Numbered from the stretch's first letter, positions 53,712 to 62,410 are shown. The stretch is DNA of 64,000 nucleotides from Alistipes sp. (GCA_022782405.1 JALFNK010000003.1:62001-126000); one strand, 5' to 3'. The notes: generated from the letters alone by a model not told the origin. Made by a program: numbers and translations.

Positions 53712-55073
53712 ATGTACCGCTTCTCGACATACCGCAGACAATACCGGGCCAACCTGCGGCTGGCCCTGCCGATCGTACTGACACAGGTGGGACAGATCCT
53801 CACGCAGGTTGCCGACAACCTCATGGTCGGCCGCTACGGAGGCGACGACCCCACGCCGCTGGCCGCCGTATCGTTCGGCGGCTCGGTCTTCTTCATCCTA
53901 TTCATCGCCTCGATCGGCATCGCCCTCGGCATGACCCCGCTGGTCGGTGAACACTTCGCCCGCGGCGAACGGACGCAGGCCGCAGGACTGCTGCAGAACG
54001 GCATCCTCTTCTACACGCTGCTGGGATTCATCATGGCCGGGCTGCAATACGCCATCACGCCCCTGATGTTCCACCTCCGGCAACCCGTCGAGGTGGTCGA
54101 GATGGCCATTCCCTACTACCGGATGCTCGTTTACAGCATGCCCTTCGTGATGCTCTTCTTCGCCTTCAAGCAATTCCTCGAGGGTGTCGGCAACACGAAG
54201 GTCGAGATGGTCGTAACGATTCTCGCCAACGCCGCCAACATCGGCTTCAACGCCCTGTTCATCTACGGCAATCTGGGATGTCCCGAGATGGGTGCCGAAG
54301 GTGCCGGACTGGGCACGCTGCTTTCGCGCGTGCTGGCGGCCGTGATGATCGTCGGCTACTTCTGCCACCACAGGGAGTATCGCCGCTATCTCGACGGATT
54401 CTCGCACCGCGTGCTCTCCGCTGCGGTCGTGCGGCGCCTGACGCACATGGGACTGCCGATCGCCCTGCAGATGTTCCTTGAATCGTCGGCCTTCGTCGGT
54501 ACGGGCATCATGATGGGCTGGTTCGGATCGGCCGCCATCATCAGCGCCAACCAGATCGCCATCACGCTCGGAAACTGCGCCTTCATGATCGTCATGTCGA
54601 TCGGTGCGGCGACCACGATCCGCGTATCGCACTGCTACGGCATGCGCGACATCGGGCAGCTGTCCCTCGCAGCCAAAGCCTCCTACCACCTCGTACTGGT
54701 ATGGAATGCGCTGGCCGCACTGGTTTTCATCTCCATGCGCCACCTCATCCCGACCTTCTTCACCTCGAACGCCGAGGTCATCGCCACGACCTCCACGCTG
54801 CTCGTCTTCGCTGCCCTCTACCAGCTTTCGGACGGCATACAGAATGTTTCGATAGGCGTTCTGCGGGGTATTCAGGATGTGAAGATCATCATGCCGATCG
54901 CCCTGATCTCCTACTGGCTGCTGAACCTGCCGGTCGGCTATCTGCTGGGATTCACCCTCGGCATGGGTCCCTCGGGGCTCTACCTGGGTTTCGCAGTCGG
55001 TCTTTCGACGGCAGCCGTGCTGCTCATCAGACGCATCCGGCGCAGCATCGGGAAGCTCCGCGCGGCGAATTAA
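53712..55073 (+). CDS. MATE family exporter (NorM-like)
   Basis: This 453-residue inner-membrane exporter has about 12 hydrophobic segments. The N-half signature LALPIVLTQVGQILTQVADN and the C-half repeat LPIALQMFLESSAFVG place it in the NorM-type branch, different from the MATE protein at 35159-36577. Such transporters expel cationic drugs using Na+ or H+. The upstream open frame runs into the ClpC-like gene; the start at MYRFSTYRRQYRAN after the -7 element is chosen. It ends 28 bases before ricT. Confidence 0.92.
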   Translation: MYRFSTYRRQYRANLRLALPIVLTQVGQILTQVADNLMVGRYGGDDPTPLAAVSFGGSVFFILFIASIGIALGMTPLVGEHFARGERTQAAGLLQNGILFYTLLGFIMAGLQYAITPLMFHLRQPVEVVEMAIPYYRMLVYSMPFVMLFFAFKQFLEGVGNTKVEMVVTILANAANIGFNALFIYGNLGCPEMGAEGAGLGTLLSRVLAAVMIVGYFCHHREYRRYLDGFSHRVLSAAVVRRLTHMGLPIALQMFLESSAFVGTGIMMGWFGSAAIISANQIAITLGNCAFMIVMSIGAATTIRVSHCYGMRDIGQLSLAAKASYHLVLVWNALAALVFISMRHLIPTFFTSNAEVIATTSTLLVFAALYQLSDGIQNVSIGVLRGIQDVKIIMPIALISYWLLNLPVGYLLGFTLGMGPSGLYLGFAVGLSTAAVLLIRRIRRSIGKLRAAN

Positions 55074-55085
55074 AAAATTTTTTCG

Positions 55086-55093
55086 TATCTTTA
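55086..55093 (+). promoter_or_regulatory. -7-like element TATCTTTA of ricT
   Basis: A one-mismatch TAnnTTTG lies eight bases upstream of the first ricT ATG (17 from the second), so the transcript would be nearly leaderless. Confidence 0.45.
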
Positions 55094-55101
55094 CGCAAAT
55101 T

Positions 55102-56649
55102 ATGCCTACGATGGAGAACGAAAAACCCCATAACAACCGATTCAAACCCGAAATAGGCCGCGGCTGCGCCTTCTGCGACTGCGGCGCCGAGGTCGAGGCC
55201 CGGCCCTGCGACGGCTGCTTCAAGCTGCACGAGACGGCCTGGCTCGACGAATACCCCGTCAATGTACCCACCGACATCGTCGAGGTGCGCTTCAAGAATA
55301 CCCGGCGGTCGTTCTACCAGAATGTGAACAATCTGCCGCTCAAGCGCGGCGACATCGTTGCCGTCGAAGCCTCGCCCGGACACGACATCGGCATCGTCTC
55401 GCTCACGGGCGACCTGGTGGCCCGGCAGATGCGCCGCACGGGATTCAACCCCTACAACGGCGAATTCAAGAAGATCTACCGCAAGGCCAAACCCTACGAT
55501 ATCGAGCGCTGGCAGGAGGCTATCGCCCTCGAGCATGAGACGATGATCGCCTCGCGGCAGATCGCCGCCGACATGGGCCTCAACATGAAGATCGGCGACG
55601 TGGAGTATCAGGGCGACAAGATCAAGGCCATTTTCTATTATATCGCCGACGAGCGCGTGGATTTCCGCGAACTGATCAAGGTCTTCGCCGAGCGGTTCCA
55701 CATCCGCATCGAGATGAAGCAGATCGGCGCCCGCCAGGAGGCCGGCCGCATCGGCGGGCTCGGAGCCTGCGGACGCGAACTGTGCTGCGCTTCGTGGATG
55801 TCGAGCTTCTCGAGTGTTACGACCGGCGCGGCGCGCGTGCAGGACATATCGCTCAATCCCCAGAAGCTGGCCGGACAATGCTCGAAGCTCAAATGCTGCA
55901 TGATGTACGAGTATGACACCTATGTCGATGCCCGCAAGGAGTTTCCGCGATTGCGCGAGCCGCTGCAGACGATCGACGGCGAGTGGTTCCTCGTCAAGAG
56001 CGACGTATTGGCCGGAACGATGACCTTCTCGTCGTCCAAGGAGGCGATGGTCAATGTTACGACACTGCCCGTGGCGCGCGTAAAGGAGATCCTGGCGCTG
56101 AACCGCCAGGGCAAGAAGGCTGACCAGCTGCAGCATGCCGAAGCGCTGCGCACAGAGGTCGAGGAACCTACCTACCGTACGGAAGAGGACAGCATCACGC
56201 GCTTCGACCAGGCCAAACGCCGCAAACGGGGCGGCCGCAACCGCAATAAGGGCGGAGAGAAGGCAGCACCGAACAACACTCAGAACAAAAGCCGGCAGGA
56301 ATCGGCCGACAAAGGTTCCGAAACCCCGAAGGAGGAGTCGGCACGCCCGGCACGCGAAGACGTCCGCAACGATCGCCGCGGACGCCGCAACAACGAACGG
56401 CAGAACGGAGAGAAAAAAACGAACGACCGTAAGGAGGGGCAACGCCAGAGCACTCCGGCAGAGGCCCGCGACAGAAACCGGTCCGAACGCGAGGCACCGG
56501 CAAACGGAGCAGCGCCGCAGGAACATACGGAAAACGGAACGGGCAACCGCAACCGCCGCCGCAACCGCCATCGCAACGGAGGCGGCGACCAGACCGCTCC
56601 GGCCGGGAAAAAGGGCGGAGACAACGGTCCGGCACCTCAAAACGCTTAA
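55102..56649 (+). CDS. ricT: PSP1-domain protein RicT (YaaT-like) with a disordered basic tail
   Basis: RicT proteins form the Y-complex in B. subtilis that influences RNase Y and phosphorelay; the role in Bacteroidetes is unknown. Residues about 20-350 hold the PSP1 fold, with GRGCAFCDCG near the N-terminus and the conserved Cys-rich segment GGLGACGRELCCASW, then LAGQCSKLKCCMMYEYDTY, probably binding iron-sulfur clusters. From about residue 370 the protein is a low-complexity tail of Arg, Asn, Gly, Lys and Glu (for example RRKRGGRNRNKGGEK), typical of RNA-binding disordered regions. A start three codons later (MENEK) is possible. The GldH-like gene follows ten bases later, a conserved neighbourhood in this phylum. 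Confidence 0.92.
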   Translation: MPTMENEKPHNNRFKPEIGRGCAFCDCGAEVEARPCDGCFKLHETAWLDEYPVNVPTDIVEVRFKNTRRSFYQNVNNLPLKRGDIVAVEASPGHDIGIVSLTGDLVARQMRRTGFNPYNGEFKKIYRKAKPYDIERWQEAIALEHETMIASRQIAADMGLNMKIGDVEYQGDKIKAIFYYIADERVDFRELIKVFAERFHIRIEMKQIGARQEAGRIGGLGACGRELCCASWMSSFSSVTTGAARVQDISLNPQKLAGQCSKLKCCMMYEYDTYVDARKEFPRLREPLQTIDGEWFLVKSDVLAGTMTFSSSKEAMVNVTTLPVARVKEILALNRQGKKADQLQHAEALRTEVEEPTYRTEEDSITRFDQAKRRKRGGRNRNKGGEKAAPNNTQNKSRQESADKGSETPKEESARPAREDVRNDRRGRRNNERQNGEKKTNDRKEGQRQSTPAEARDRNRSEREAPANGAAPQEHTENGTGNRNRRRNRHRNGGGDQTAPAGKKGGDNGPAPQNA

Positions 56650-56659
56650 AGGGACGACG

Positions 56660-57100
56660 GTGAAACGACTTGCATGCCTGCTTCTTGTCGTTGCGACCGG
56701 CGTCGCAGCGGGCAGCTGCACACAATCCGGCCGATCGTATGCCGTGGATGTCGATCCCCGGTGTTGGGAGACGAAGGCCGCTCTCACCCTGCCGAACCAC
56801 GACACCCTCACGTTGTGCGATGTGGGAATCTTTCTGCGCTGCAACGACCGGTTCACCGAAGATACGCTGACACTGCGCATAGAGACCATCACCCCCGATT
56901 CGCTGCGTGTCGAGGAGTATCTCTGCATTCCTTTTCCGCAAATCCGCACTCCGGCTGCCGTTGCCCGGGAAACGAAGGCGGCATATCGCCGTCGCGTACT
57001 TTTCGGACAGAGCGGCGACTACCGGTTGATCCTGACACCGACCCGCTCCGTACGGGGTGTCGAAGCGGTCGGAGCCACCATTGAAGCAACAACCCCGTAA
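56660..57100 (+). CDS. gldH: GldH-family lipoprotein, GTG start
   Basis: This 146-residue lipoprotein has a signal ending in the lipobox AAGSC (Cys23), and the GldH C-terminal motif YRRRVLFGQSGDYRLIL. GldH was named for gliding motility in Flavobacterium, but homologues are common in non-gliding gut Bacteroidales, so another envelope role is likely. No Met codon occurs anywhere in this frame, so the GTG at 56660, ten bases after ricT, must be the start. Gene order ricT-gldH is seen across the phylum. It precedes trmB by 92 bases. Confidence 0.8.
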   Translation: MKRLACLLLVVATGVAAGSCTQSGRSYAVDVDPRCWETKAALTLPNHDTLTLCDVGIFLRCNDRFTEDTLTLRIETITPDSLRVEEYLCIPFPQIRTPAAVARETKAAYRRRVLFGQSGDYRLILTPTRSVRGVEAVGATIEATTP

Positions 57101-57192
57101 CAGAAACCCGAATCCGCAAACGGCCGGAGCCTGCCGGACAAGGCGCTCCCAAAGCCCCGAACTGACGCGATTCCGAAAAGAGACCCGCAACC

Positions 57193-57945
57193 ATGGGAAA
57201 AGACAAACTCCGCAAATTCCGCGAAAATCTCACCTTCGCCTGCTTTGTTCAGCCCGATTTCGACGAGGTATTCCGCCAGGACCACCCCTTGAAGGGGCAT
57301 TGGCACGAAGCGTTTTTCCACAACGACCGCCCGATCGTCCTCGAGCTGGGATGCGGCAAGGGCGAATACACCGTGGCACTGGCCGAGCGCGACCCCTCGC
57401 GCAACTACCTGGGCATCGACATCAAGGGTGCACGCATGTGGCGGGGTGCAAAAACCGCCACCGAACGCGGCATGAAGAACGTCGGCTTTCTACGAACACG
57501 CATCGAATTCATCAACAGCCTCTTCGCCGAAGGAGAGGCCGCCGAAATCTGGATCACCTTCCCCGATCCGCAGCTCAAGACCCGCAGGGCCAAAAAACGG
57601 CTCACCTCACCCCTCTTTCTGGAATACTACGCCCGCATGCTGCAACCCGGAGGTCTGATCCATCTGAAAACGGACTCAAAGCATCTCTATGCCTATACGA
57701 ACGCCGTAATCCGCCACTTCGGACTCCCCTGTACCGTATCGAACGACGACATCTACGGCTCGGGGTATGCCGACGAGGTGCTCTCCGTGAAGACCGCCTA
57801 CGAGAGCCGCTTCCTCGGCATGGGCCTGCCGATCACCTACACCTGTTTCTCGCTCGGCGGACAGCGCGACTTCCCCTGGTTCGACTGGGAGGAGGACGAG
57901 AAGCTCGAAAAGGACAACGAAGAGGTCCGGCATACAGGACACTGA
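57193..57945 (+). CDS. trmB: tRNA (guanine-N7)-methyltransferase
   Basis: TrmB makes m7G46 in tRNA variable loops using SAM. The 250-residue protein has motif I VLELGCGKGEYTVALAERDP, GIDIKGARMWRGAKTA for SAM binding, and the catalytic IWITFPDPQLKTRRAKKRLT segment. The C-terminal YESRFLGMGLPITYT is typical. It is on the same strand as ricT-gldH and may be read from the same transcript. A terminator follows at 57968-58005. Confidence 0.95.
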   Translation: MGKDKLRKFRENLTFACFVQPDFDEVFRQDHPLKGHWHEAFFHNDRPIVLELGCGKGEYTVALAERDPSRNYLGIDIKGARMWRGAKTATERGMKNVGFLRTRIEFINSLFAEGEAAEIWITFPDPQLKTRRAKKRLTSPLFLEYYARMLQPGGLIHLKTDSKHLYAYTNAVIRHFGLPCTVSNDDIYGSGYADEVLSVKTAYESRFLGMGLPITYTCFSLGGQRDFPWFDWEEDEKLEKDNEEVRHTGH

Positions 57946-57967
57946 TGTACAACCCGATACATCGAAG

Positions 57968-58005
57968 CGATCCCGACAGCGGTTTCCGTTGCCGGGATCG
58001 TTTTT
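57968..58005 (+). terminator. Terminator after trmB
   Basis: An 8-bp stem (57968-57975 with 57993-58000), extended by further imperfect pairs, is followed by five T residues. It isolates the BlaI operator region downstream. Confidence 0.85.
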
Positions 58006-58034
58006 ATATAGGTATCTCTTTTTTTTTGCACAAT

Positions 58035-58089
58035 CTACTAATTTTTTAGAAGAAAAATTTGTTCTTCTAAATTTTTAGTAGTAATATTG
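58035..58089 (+). promoter_or_regulatory. BlaI-type double operator and blaI promoter
   Basis: Two 18-bp near-palindromes, at 58035-58052 (CTACTAA-N4-TTAGAAG) and 58064-58081 (CTTCTAA-N4-TTAGTAG), form a larger inverted repeat with an 11-base spacer. TTTG at 58058-58061 and TAATATTG at 58082-58089 are spaced by 20 bases and form the promoter. Operator 2 therefore fills the gap between the promoter elements and operator 1 lies just upstream, an ideal layout for repression by a BlaI/MecI dimer. Confidence 0.8.
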
Positions 58090-58116
58090 CGGAGAGAAAC
58101 CAAAATCGAGCAAACC

Positions 58117-58497
58117 ATGAATACGAAAAACAGCATACCCGAACTGACGCGCGGCGAGGAGGAGATCATGCAGATACTCTGGCAACTGGGCAACGGCGTG
58201 GTAAATGAAATCATCGCCCGCACCGAAGAACCGCATCCCAAGTACACCACGGTGGCAACTTTCCTCAAAATTCTCGAGAACAAGGGATTCGTCCGCCACG
58301 AGGCCGAAGGAAAGAGCCACCGCTACTACCCCGTCATCAGCCGCGAGGAGTACACGCGCGGCGTAATGTCGTCGATGCTCACGACCTACTTCGACGGTTC
58401 GCTGGCCCAGCTTGTCTCCTTCTTCTCGCAGCACGAGCAGATTTCGACAGGCGAGATGGAGGAGATTCTCAAGATCATGCGGCAGGCTAAAAAATAA
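58117..58497 (+). CDS. BlaI/MecI/CopY-family transcriptional repressor
   Basis: This 126-residue regulator has the winged-helix DNA-binding domain of BlaI/MecI (LTRGEEEIMQILWQLGNG, then PKYTTVATFLKILENKGFVR) and a C-terminal dimerisation helix region. In BlaR1/BlaI systems a membrane M56 protease triggers cleavage of the repressor. Here the M56 gene follows 27 bases later, and a double operator covers the promoter upstream, so the pair is autoregulated. No cell-wall or beta-lactamase gene is adjacent; the target may be the M56 gene itself. The start ATG 58117 is preferred over an in-frame upstream ATG ten codons earlier. Confidence 0.93.
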   Translation: MNTKNSIPELTRGEEEIMQILWQLGNGVVNEIIARTEEPHPKYTTVATFLKILENKGFVRHEAEGKSHRYYPVISREEYTRGVMSSMLTTYFDGSLAQLVSFFSQHEQISTGEMEEILKIMRQAKK

Positions 58498-58524
58498 CGT
58501 TCCACCACCCGACCACCGACCGAA

Positions 58525-60444
58525 ATGAAAGCGCTTCTCGTCTATATGTTCGAGGCTGCGGTATGCAGCGGAATCCTGCAGGCCGCCTACGCCTGGCTTC
58601 TTGAACGCCGTATACCCCACCGCTGGTGCCGCATCTATCTGCTGCTCTCGGTGCCGCTGGCAGCCGTAATTCCGCTGCTGCGCATACCGGTATGGCCCGG
58701 CGAGGCGATCACGACCGTCGTGCCGACGGCCGGCCTGCCGACGGCACAAATCGTCGTGGAACCGGTTGCTTCGCCGGGATTCGACCCGACGGGACTGTTT
58801 GTCATCCTGCTCGCACTCGGCACGGCATTGCTCGCCGGCGTGATGGTGGCGCAGATCATACGCATCCGACACCTGCGCCGCGGTGCCGAAATAACCCACA
58901 CGAGACGCTTCACCCTCATCAGAACCCTGCAGAAGATTGCCTCCTTCTCGTTTCTGCGCTCGATCTACGTCTGGCAGCAGACTCCGGCGGAGGAGCTGGA
59001 AGCCATCGTGCGCCACGAGATGAGCCACATCGCCCACCGCCATTCGGTCGAACGGCTCGCCATGGAGTCGATGAAGGCGCTGTTGTGGTGGAACCCCTTC
59101 GTATGGATCGCCGCACGGCGCCTGACCGAAGCCGAGGAGTTCGAGGCCGACAGCGATGTGCTGAACGAAGGGTACGACAAGGAACTCTACATGCATGTGA
59201 TATTCAGGCAGCTTTTCGGTTATAGTCCGGAAATAGCCAACGGGCTGCGAAGTTCATTAACCAAAAAACGATTTCAAATGATGCTTTCACAGACCCCGGG
59301 CAGGCACGCCCTGCTCCGCCTCGCGGGAACGCTTCCCGCAATCGCAGGCCTCCTGTGCGCCTTCTCGTTCACCACACGCGCCGCCGAGATCCGCACGACA
59401 ACCGAAACCGTCCGGGCAGCCGGCGACGAAACAAACGTCTCCTTCTTCATCGCGGACAACCAGGACGGGAAACCGCTTTCAGGCACCCTCATCCAAATTG
59501 AGGGAACCTCCCGCGGCACGGTTACCGACGATAAGGGATATGCCGAAATCGAGGCTGCCCCGGGCTCGACCATTCAGATATCCCTTGTCGGCTACGACAC
59601 AAAGGAGGTTTGCGTCTCCGAAGAGAACGAGCCGATACGATACATCCTTATGATGGAGCGTTCCGAGGCTCCGGACAGGAAGCAAGCCGCAACTCCCGAC
59701 AACGACGAGGATACGGTCCTTGTCGCCGAACAGATGCCCACGTTCCAGGGCGGCGATCTGAACACCTTCCGCAACTGGGTGCAGGAGGGGCTCCGCTACC
59801 CCAAAGGGGCGTTTGACGCCGGAATACAGGGTCGCGTGGTCATCACCTTCGTCGTCGGGAAGGAGGGCAGCGTAACGGACGTCGAGATCCTGCAGAGCCC
59901 CGACACGCGCCTTTCAGAAGAGGTCATCCGCCGGCTGCGCGAGTCCCCGAAATGGACGCCCGCCAGAGACCGGGGGAAACTCGTACGGATCAAGTATGTG
60001 ATTCCGATCGATTTCCGCCTTCCCCAAAAGCCGGAGCAGACGGCTGCTGCAGCGACCGGCGACGAACCTTTCCTGATTGCCGAACAGATGCCCACCTTCC
60101 AGGGCGGTGATCTGAACACCTTCCGCAACTGGGTCATGACCCACCTGCGCTATCCGCAGGAGGCGGCCAAGCAGGGCATTCAGGGTCGTGTGGTTCTCAC
60201 CTTCGTCGTCGAAAAGGACGGCTCGATCGGAGAGGTCTGCGTCCTCATGTCGCCCGACGAGCAGCTGGCCGGGGAGGCCGTCCGGGTCGTCCAATCGGCA
60301 AGCGGCCTATGGACGCCCGGCGAACAGCGGGGCGAGAAGGTGCGGTTGAAATATACCATCCCGATCGACTTCCGGCTCGATGGCACGAAGGTCCCGGCCC
60401 AGGAGCCGCAGCCAGCAACTCCGGCAACGGAAACCAACGGATAG
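58525..60444 (+). CDS. M56 (BlaR1-type) metallopeptidase with carboxypeptidase-regulatory-like and two TonB C-terminal domains
   Basis: This 639-residue membrane protein has N-terminal hydrophobic segments (about 1-25, 35-55, 90-115) and the M56 zinc motif RHEMSHIAHRHS (His164, Glu165, His168). A membrane segment near 270-290 is followed by a periplasmic CarboxypepD_reg-like beta-sandwich (about 305-375, GTVTDDKGYAEIE). Two TonB C-terminal domains come last (about 405-500 and 520-625), each with GIQGRVV and KYVIPIDF/KYTIPIDF. The M56 domain likely senses a signal and cleaves the BlaI-type repressor. The TonB domains suggest contact with outer-membrane receptors. The two TonB copies are preceded by a 56-bp repeat nearly identical at the DNA level. 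Confidence 0.9.
   Translation: MKALLVYMFEAAVCSGILQAAYAWLLERRIPHRWCRIYLLLSVPLAAVIPLLRIPVWPGEAITTVVPTAGLPTAQIVVEPVASPGFDPTGLFVILLALGTALLAGVMVAQIIRIRHLRRGAEITHTRRFTLIRTLQKIASFSFLRSIYVWQQTPAEELEAIVRHEMSHIAHRHSVERLAMESMKALLWWNPFVWIAARRLTEAEEFEADSDVLNEGYDKELYMHVIFRQLFGYSPEIANGLRSSLTKKRFQMMLSQTPGRHALLRLAGTLPAIAGLLCAFSFTTRAAEIRTTTETVRAAGDETNVSFFIADNQDGKPLSGTLIQIEGTSRGTVTDDKGYAEIEAAPGSTIQISLVGYDTKEVCVSEENEPIRYILMMERSEAPDRKQAATPDNDEDTVLVAEQMPTFQGGDLNTFRNWVQEGLRYPKGAFDAGIQGRVVITFVVGKEGSVTDVEILQSPDTRLSEEVIRRLRESPKWTPARDRGKLVRIKYVIPIDFRLPQKPEQTAAAATGDEPFLIAEQMPTFQGGDLNTFRNWVMTHLRYPQEAAKQGIQGRVVLTFVVEKDGSIGEVCVLMSPDEQLAGEAVRVVQSASGLWTPGEQRGEKVRLKYTIPIDFRLDGTKVPAQEPQPATPATETNG
59725..59780 (+). repeat. 56-bp direct repeat, copy 1 (TonB linker)
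   Basis: This 56-base segment is repeated at 60079-60134 with two differences, 354 bases apart. It encodes AEQMPTFQGGDLNTFRNW, which leads into each TonB domain. Confidence 0.9.
60079..60134 (+). repeat. 56-bp direct repeat, copy 2 (TonB linker)
   Basis: This is the second copy of the segment at 59725-59780, matching 54 of 56 bases, while the flanking TonB coding regions have diverged more. That suggests recent duplication or gene conversion of the linker. Confidence 0.9.
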
Positions 60445-60483
60445 CAGCCAATCGCCGCACCGCCACCCTATCCGCCAATGACG

Positions 60484-60515
60484 GACGGCGCCTCCCGATC
60501 CCGGGAGGCGCCGTC
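60484..60515. terminator. Bidirectional terminator between the M56 gene and alkaline phosphatase
   Basis: A perfect 14-bp stem (60484-60497 with 60502-60515) with a 4-base loop separates two convergent stop codons. Confidence 0.8.
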
Positions 60516-60537
60516 TTGTCGTATCGGAAGGCGATCG

Positions 60538-61644
60538 CTACTCCGCGTCCAGATCGAGCAGCCGCATGATACGTTGCGCAAGCTCCGTATTGTCCATCAT
60601 ACCGTGAATGGCATCGGTTCCGGCTCCATAGAGATAGACCGGGAGCAGGATCCCCGTATGGCCCTTCGTCGCAAAACGGTAGTCGATACCGCTCTCGGAG
60701 AGCGTGAAGTCGGGATTGCCGCTGCAGATCGACAGACCGCCCGTCTCATGGTCGGCCGCCACAATGACCAGCGTCCCCGGCGTGCGGTCGGCGAAATCCA
60801 TCGCAGCAGCTACCGTCTGTTCGAAATCGCGCATCTCCGCCAACAGCCATGCGGCATCGTTCGCATGTCCGCCGCCGTCGATCATCGAGCCTTCGACCAT
60901 CAGCAGGAAGCCCTCGTCTTTCCCGGCACTCTTGTCGGCAAGCAGCTCCATGGCCCGTTTGGCGGCTCGCGGCAGGAAATCGCCCCGCGCGGGAGCCTTG
61001 ATCGGAGTCTCCTTCTCATCGACGGCGCACAGCAGACGCGAAGGGGCACCCTTCTCCGCCTCCCCTAGCGAGGAGACAACCCGGTATCCGCGCCGCGCGA
61101 ACGCCTCGGCATAATCACCGCCCTCGCCGCACGACTTGCCGAGGTTTCCCCATCCGGCGCCGATCATCACGTCGATGTCCGACACCAGCATGTCGCGCAA
61201 AATTTCCTCGGTGTCGCGACGGCTCTTGACGTGCGCATAGAAAGCTGCCGGCGTCGCATCCTGAAGGGCGCCCACCACAACAAGGCCCGTTGCCATGCCG
61301 CGGTCCGCAGCCCGGCGCATCATCGACGTGAGCGGTTCGCCCGAAGGGGTCTGCCCCAGCGTGGAGTTATCGGTCTTGGCACCCGTAGCAAGGGCCGTAC
61401 CGGCCGCTGCCGAGTCGGTAACCCGGTTGTTGGCCGAATAACTCGAGATCAGCGCAATGCCCTCGGCACGGTCGAAAGCCGTCGGCGCATAGCCACCCTC
61501 GATCTTGAGCATCGAAACCTGCGCGAGGCCCATGCCGTCGCCGATCAGAAAGATCACGTTACGCACCTCCCCCGCAGGGTTCTGCGCCGCCAGATTGCCT
61601 GCTGCCAGCAGCAATCCGGCCATGAAAAGCATCCATTTCTTCAT
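60538..61644 (-). CDS. Alkaline phosphatase, PhoA-type, secreted
   Basis: This 368-residue periplasmic phosphatase has a signal peptide (MKKWMLFMAGLLLAAGNLAA). The first metal site is VIFLIGDGMGLAQ, the nucleophile Ser lies in TDSAAAGTALATG, other metal ligands lie in MVEGSMIDGGGHANDA, and ADHETGG completes the site. It releases phosphate from monoesters. Compared with E. coli PhoA it is short, a common compact form in Bacteroidetes. Its -7 element (61653-61660) is eight bases before the ATG. It is divergent from ung. Phosphate regulation is likely, but no Pho box is known to me for this phylum. Confidence 0.94.
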   Translation of the reverse strand: MKKWMLFMAGLLLAAGNLAAQNPAGEVRNVIFLIGDGMGLAQVSMLKIEGGYAPTAFDRAEGIALISSYSANNRVTDSAAAGTALATGAKTDNSTLGQTPSGEPLTSMMRRAADRGMATGLVVVGALQDATPAAFYAHVKSRRDTEEILRDMLVSDIDVMIGAGWGNLGKSCGEGGDYAEAFARRGYRVVSSLGEAEKGAPSRLLCAVDEKETPIKAPARGDFLPRAAKRAMELLADKSAGKDEGFLLMVEGSMIDGGGHANDAAWLLAEMRDFEQTVAAAMDFADRTPGTLVIVAADHETGGLSICSGNPDFTLSESGIDYRFATKGHTGILLPVYLYGAGTDAIHGMMDNTELAQRIMRLLDLDAE

Positions 61645-61652
61645 ATCGAAGA

Positions 61653-61660
61653 CAAAGTTA
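61653..61660 (-). promoter_or_regulatory. -7 element TAACTTTG of the alkaline phosphatase gene
   Basis: An exact TAnnTTTG on the minus strand ends eight bases before the start codon, predicting a very short or absent leader. Confidence 0.6.
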
Positions 61661-61716
61661 GCGATATTGAGCCAACTTTTTACTACATTTACATGAATTA
61701 ACCGCAAAGAAACCAC

Positions 61717-62379
61717 ATGGAGGTAAAGATCGCCGCAGACTGGAAAGAGATTCTGGCTCCCGAATTCGAGAAACCCTATTTCGTCGCACTGACCGACTTC
61801 GTACGCCGCGAGTACGCCACGCAGCACATCTATCCCCGGGGCAGCAACATCTTCCGGGCATTCGACAAATGCCCCTTCGAGAAGCTCAAGGTCGTCATCA
61901 TCGGCCAGGACCCCTACCACGGTCCCGGTCAGGCCAACGGGCTCTGCTTCTCGGTTGCGGACGGCATTCCCTTTCCCCCCTCGCTGCAAAACATCTTCAA
62001 GGAGGTCGAAAGCGACACCGGAACCCCCATACCCGCAACAGGCAATCTCGACCGCTGGGCCGAACAGGGGGTACTGCTGCTCAACGCCGTACTGACCGTA
62101 CGCGCACATGAGGCCGCCTCCCACGCCGGGCATGGCTGGGAAACCTTCACCGACGCCGTGGTCCGCGCCATCGCCGAGCGCAAGGAGGGCATTGTCTACA
62201 TGCTTTGGGGCAGCTACGCCCAGCGCAAGGGTGCCATCGCCGACCCGCAGCGCAACCTCATACTCAAAGCCGTGCACCCCTCACCGCTCTCGGTATACCG
62301 GGGGTTCTTCGGATGCCGCCACTTCTCGCGCGCCAACGAATACCTGCGTTCGATCGGCAAGGAACCCATCGTCTGGTAA
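61717..62379 (+). CDS. ung: Uracil-DNA glycosylase
   Basis: Ung removes uracil from DNA as the first step of base-excision repair. The 220-residue family 1 enzyme has the water-activating motif VVIIGQDPYHGPGQANGLCF (catalytic Asp), the PPSLQNIFKE pocket, the uracil-binding Asn in LLLNAVLTV, and the minor-groove loop AVHPSPLSVYRGF with its catalytic His. Length is normal. It begins a short plus-strand pair with the next membrane protein, 31 bases downstream. Confidence 0.97.
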   Translation: MEVKIAADWKEILAPEFEKPYFVALTDFVRREYATQHIYPRGSNIFRAFDKCPFEKLKVVIIGQDPYHGPGQANGLCFSVADGIPFPPSLQNIFKEVESDTGTPIPATGNLDRWAEQGVLLLNAVLTVRAHEAASHAGHGWETFTDAVVRAIAERKEGIVYMLWGSYAQRKGAIADPQRNLILKAVHPSPLSVYRGFFGCRHFSRANEYLRSIGKEPIVW

Positions 62380-62410
62380 CCCGCATCAACAAACCGAAAT
62401 ACCTCGATCC

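Noticed and set aside
58117..60444. Beta-lactam-responsive BlaI/BlaR1 resistance system
   Set aside because: The M56 protein has no penicillin-binding sensor domain and no beta-lactamase gene is adjacent; the ligand is probably different.
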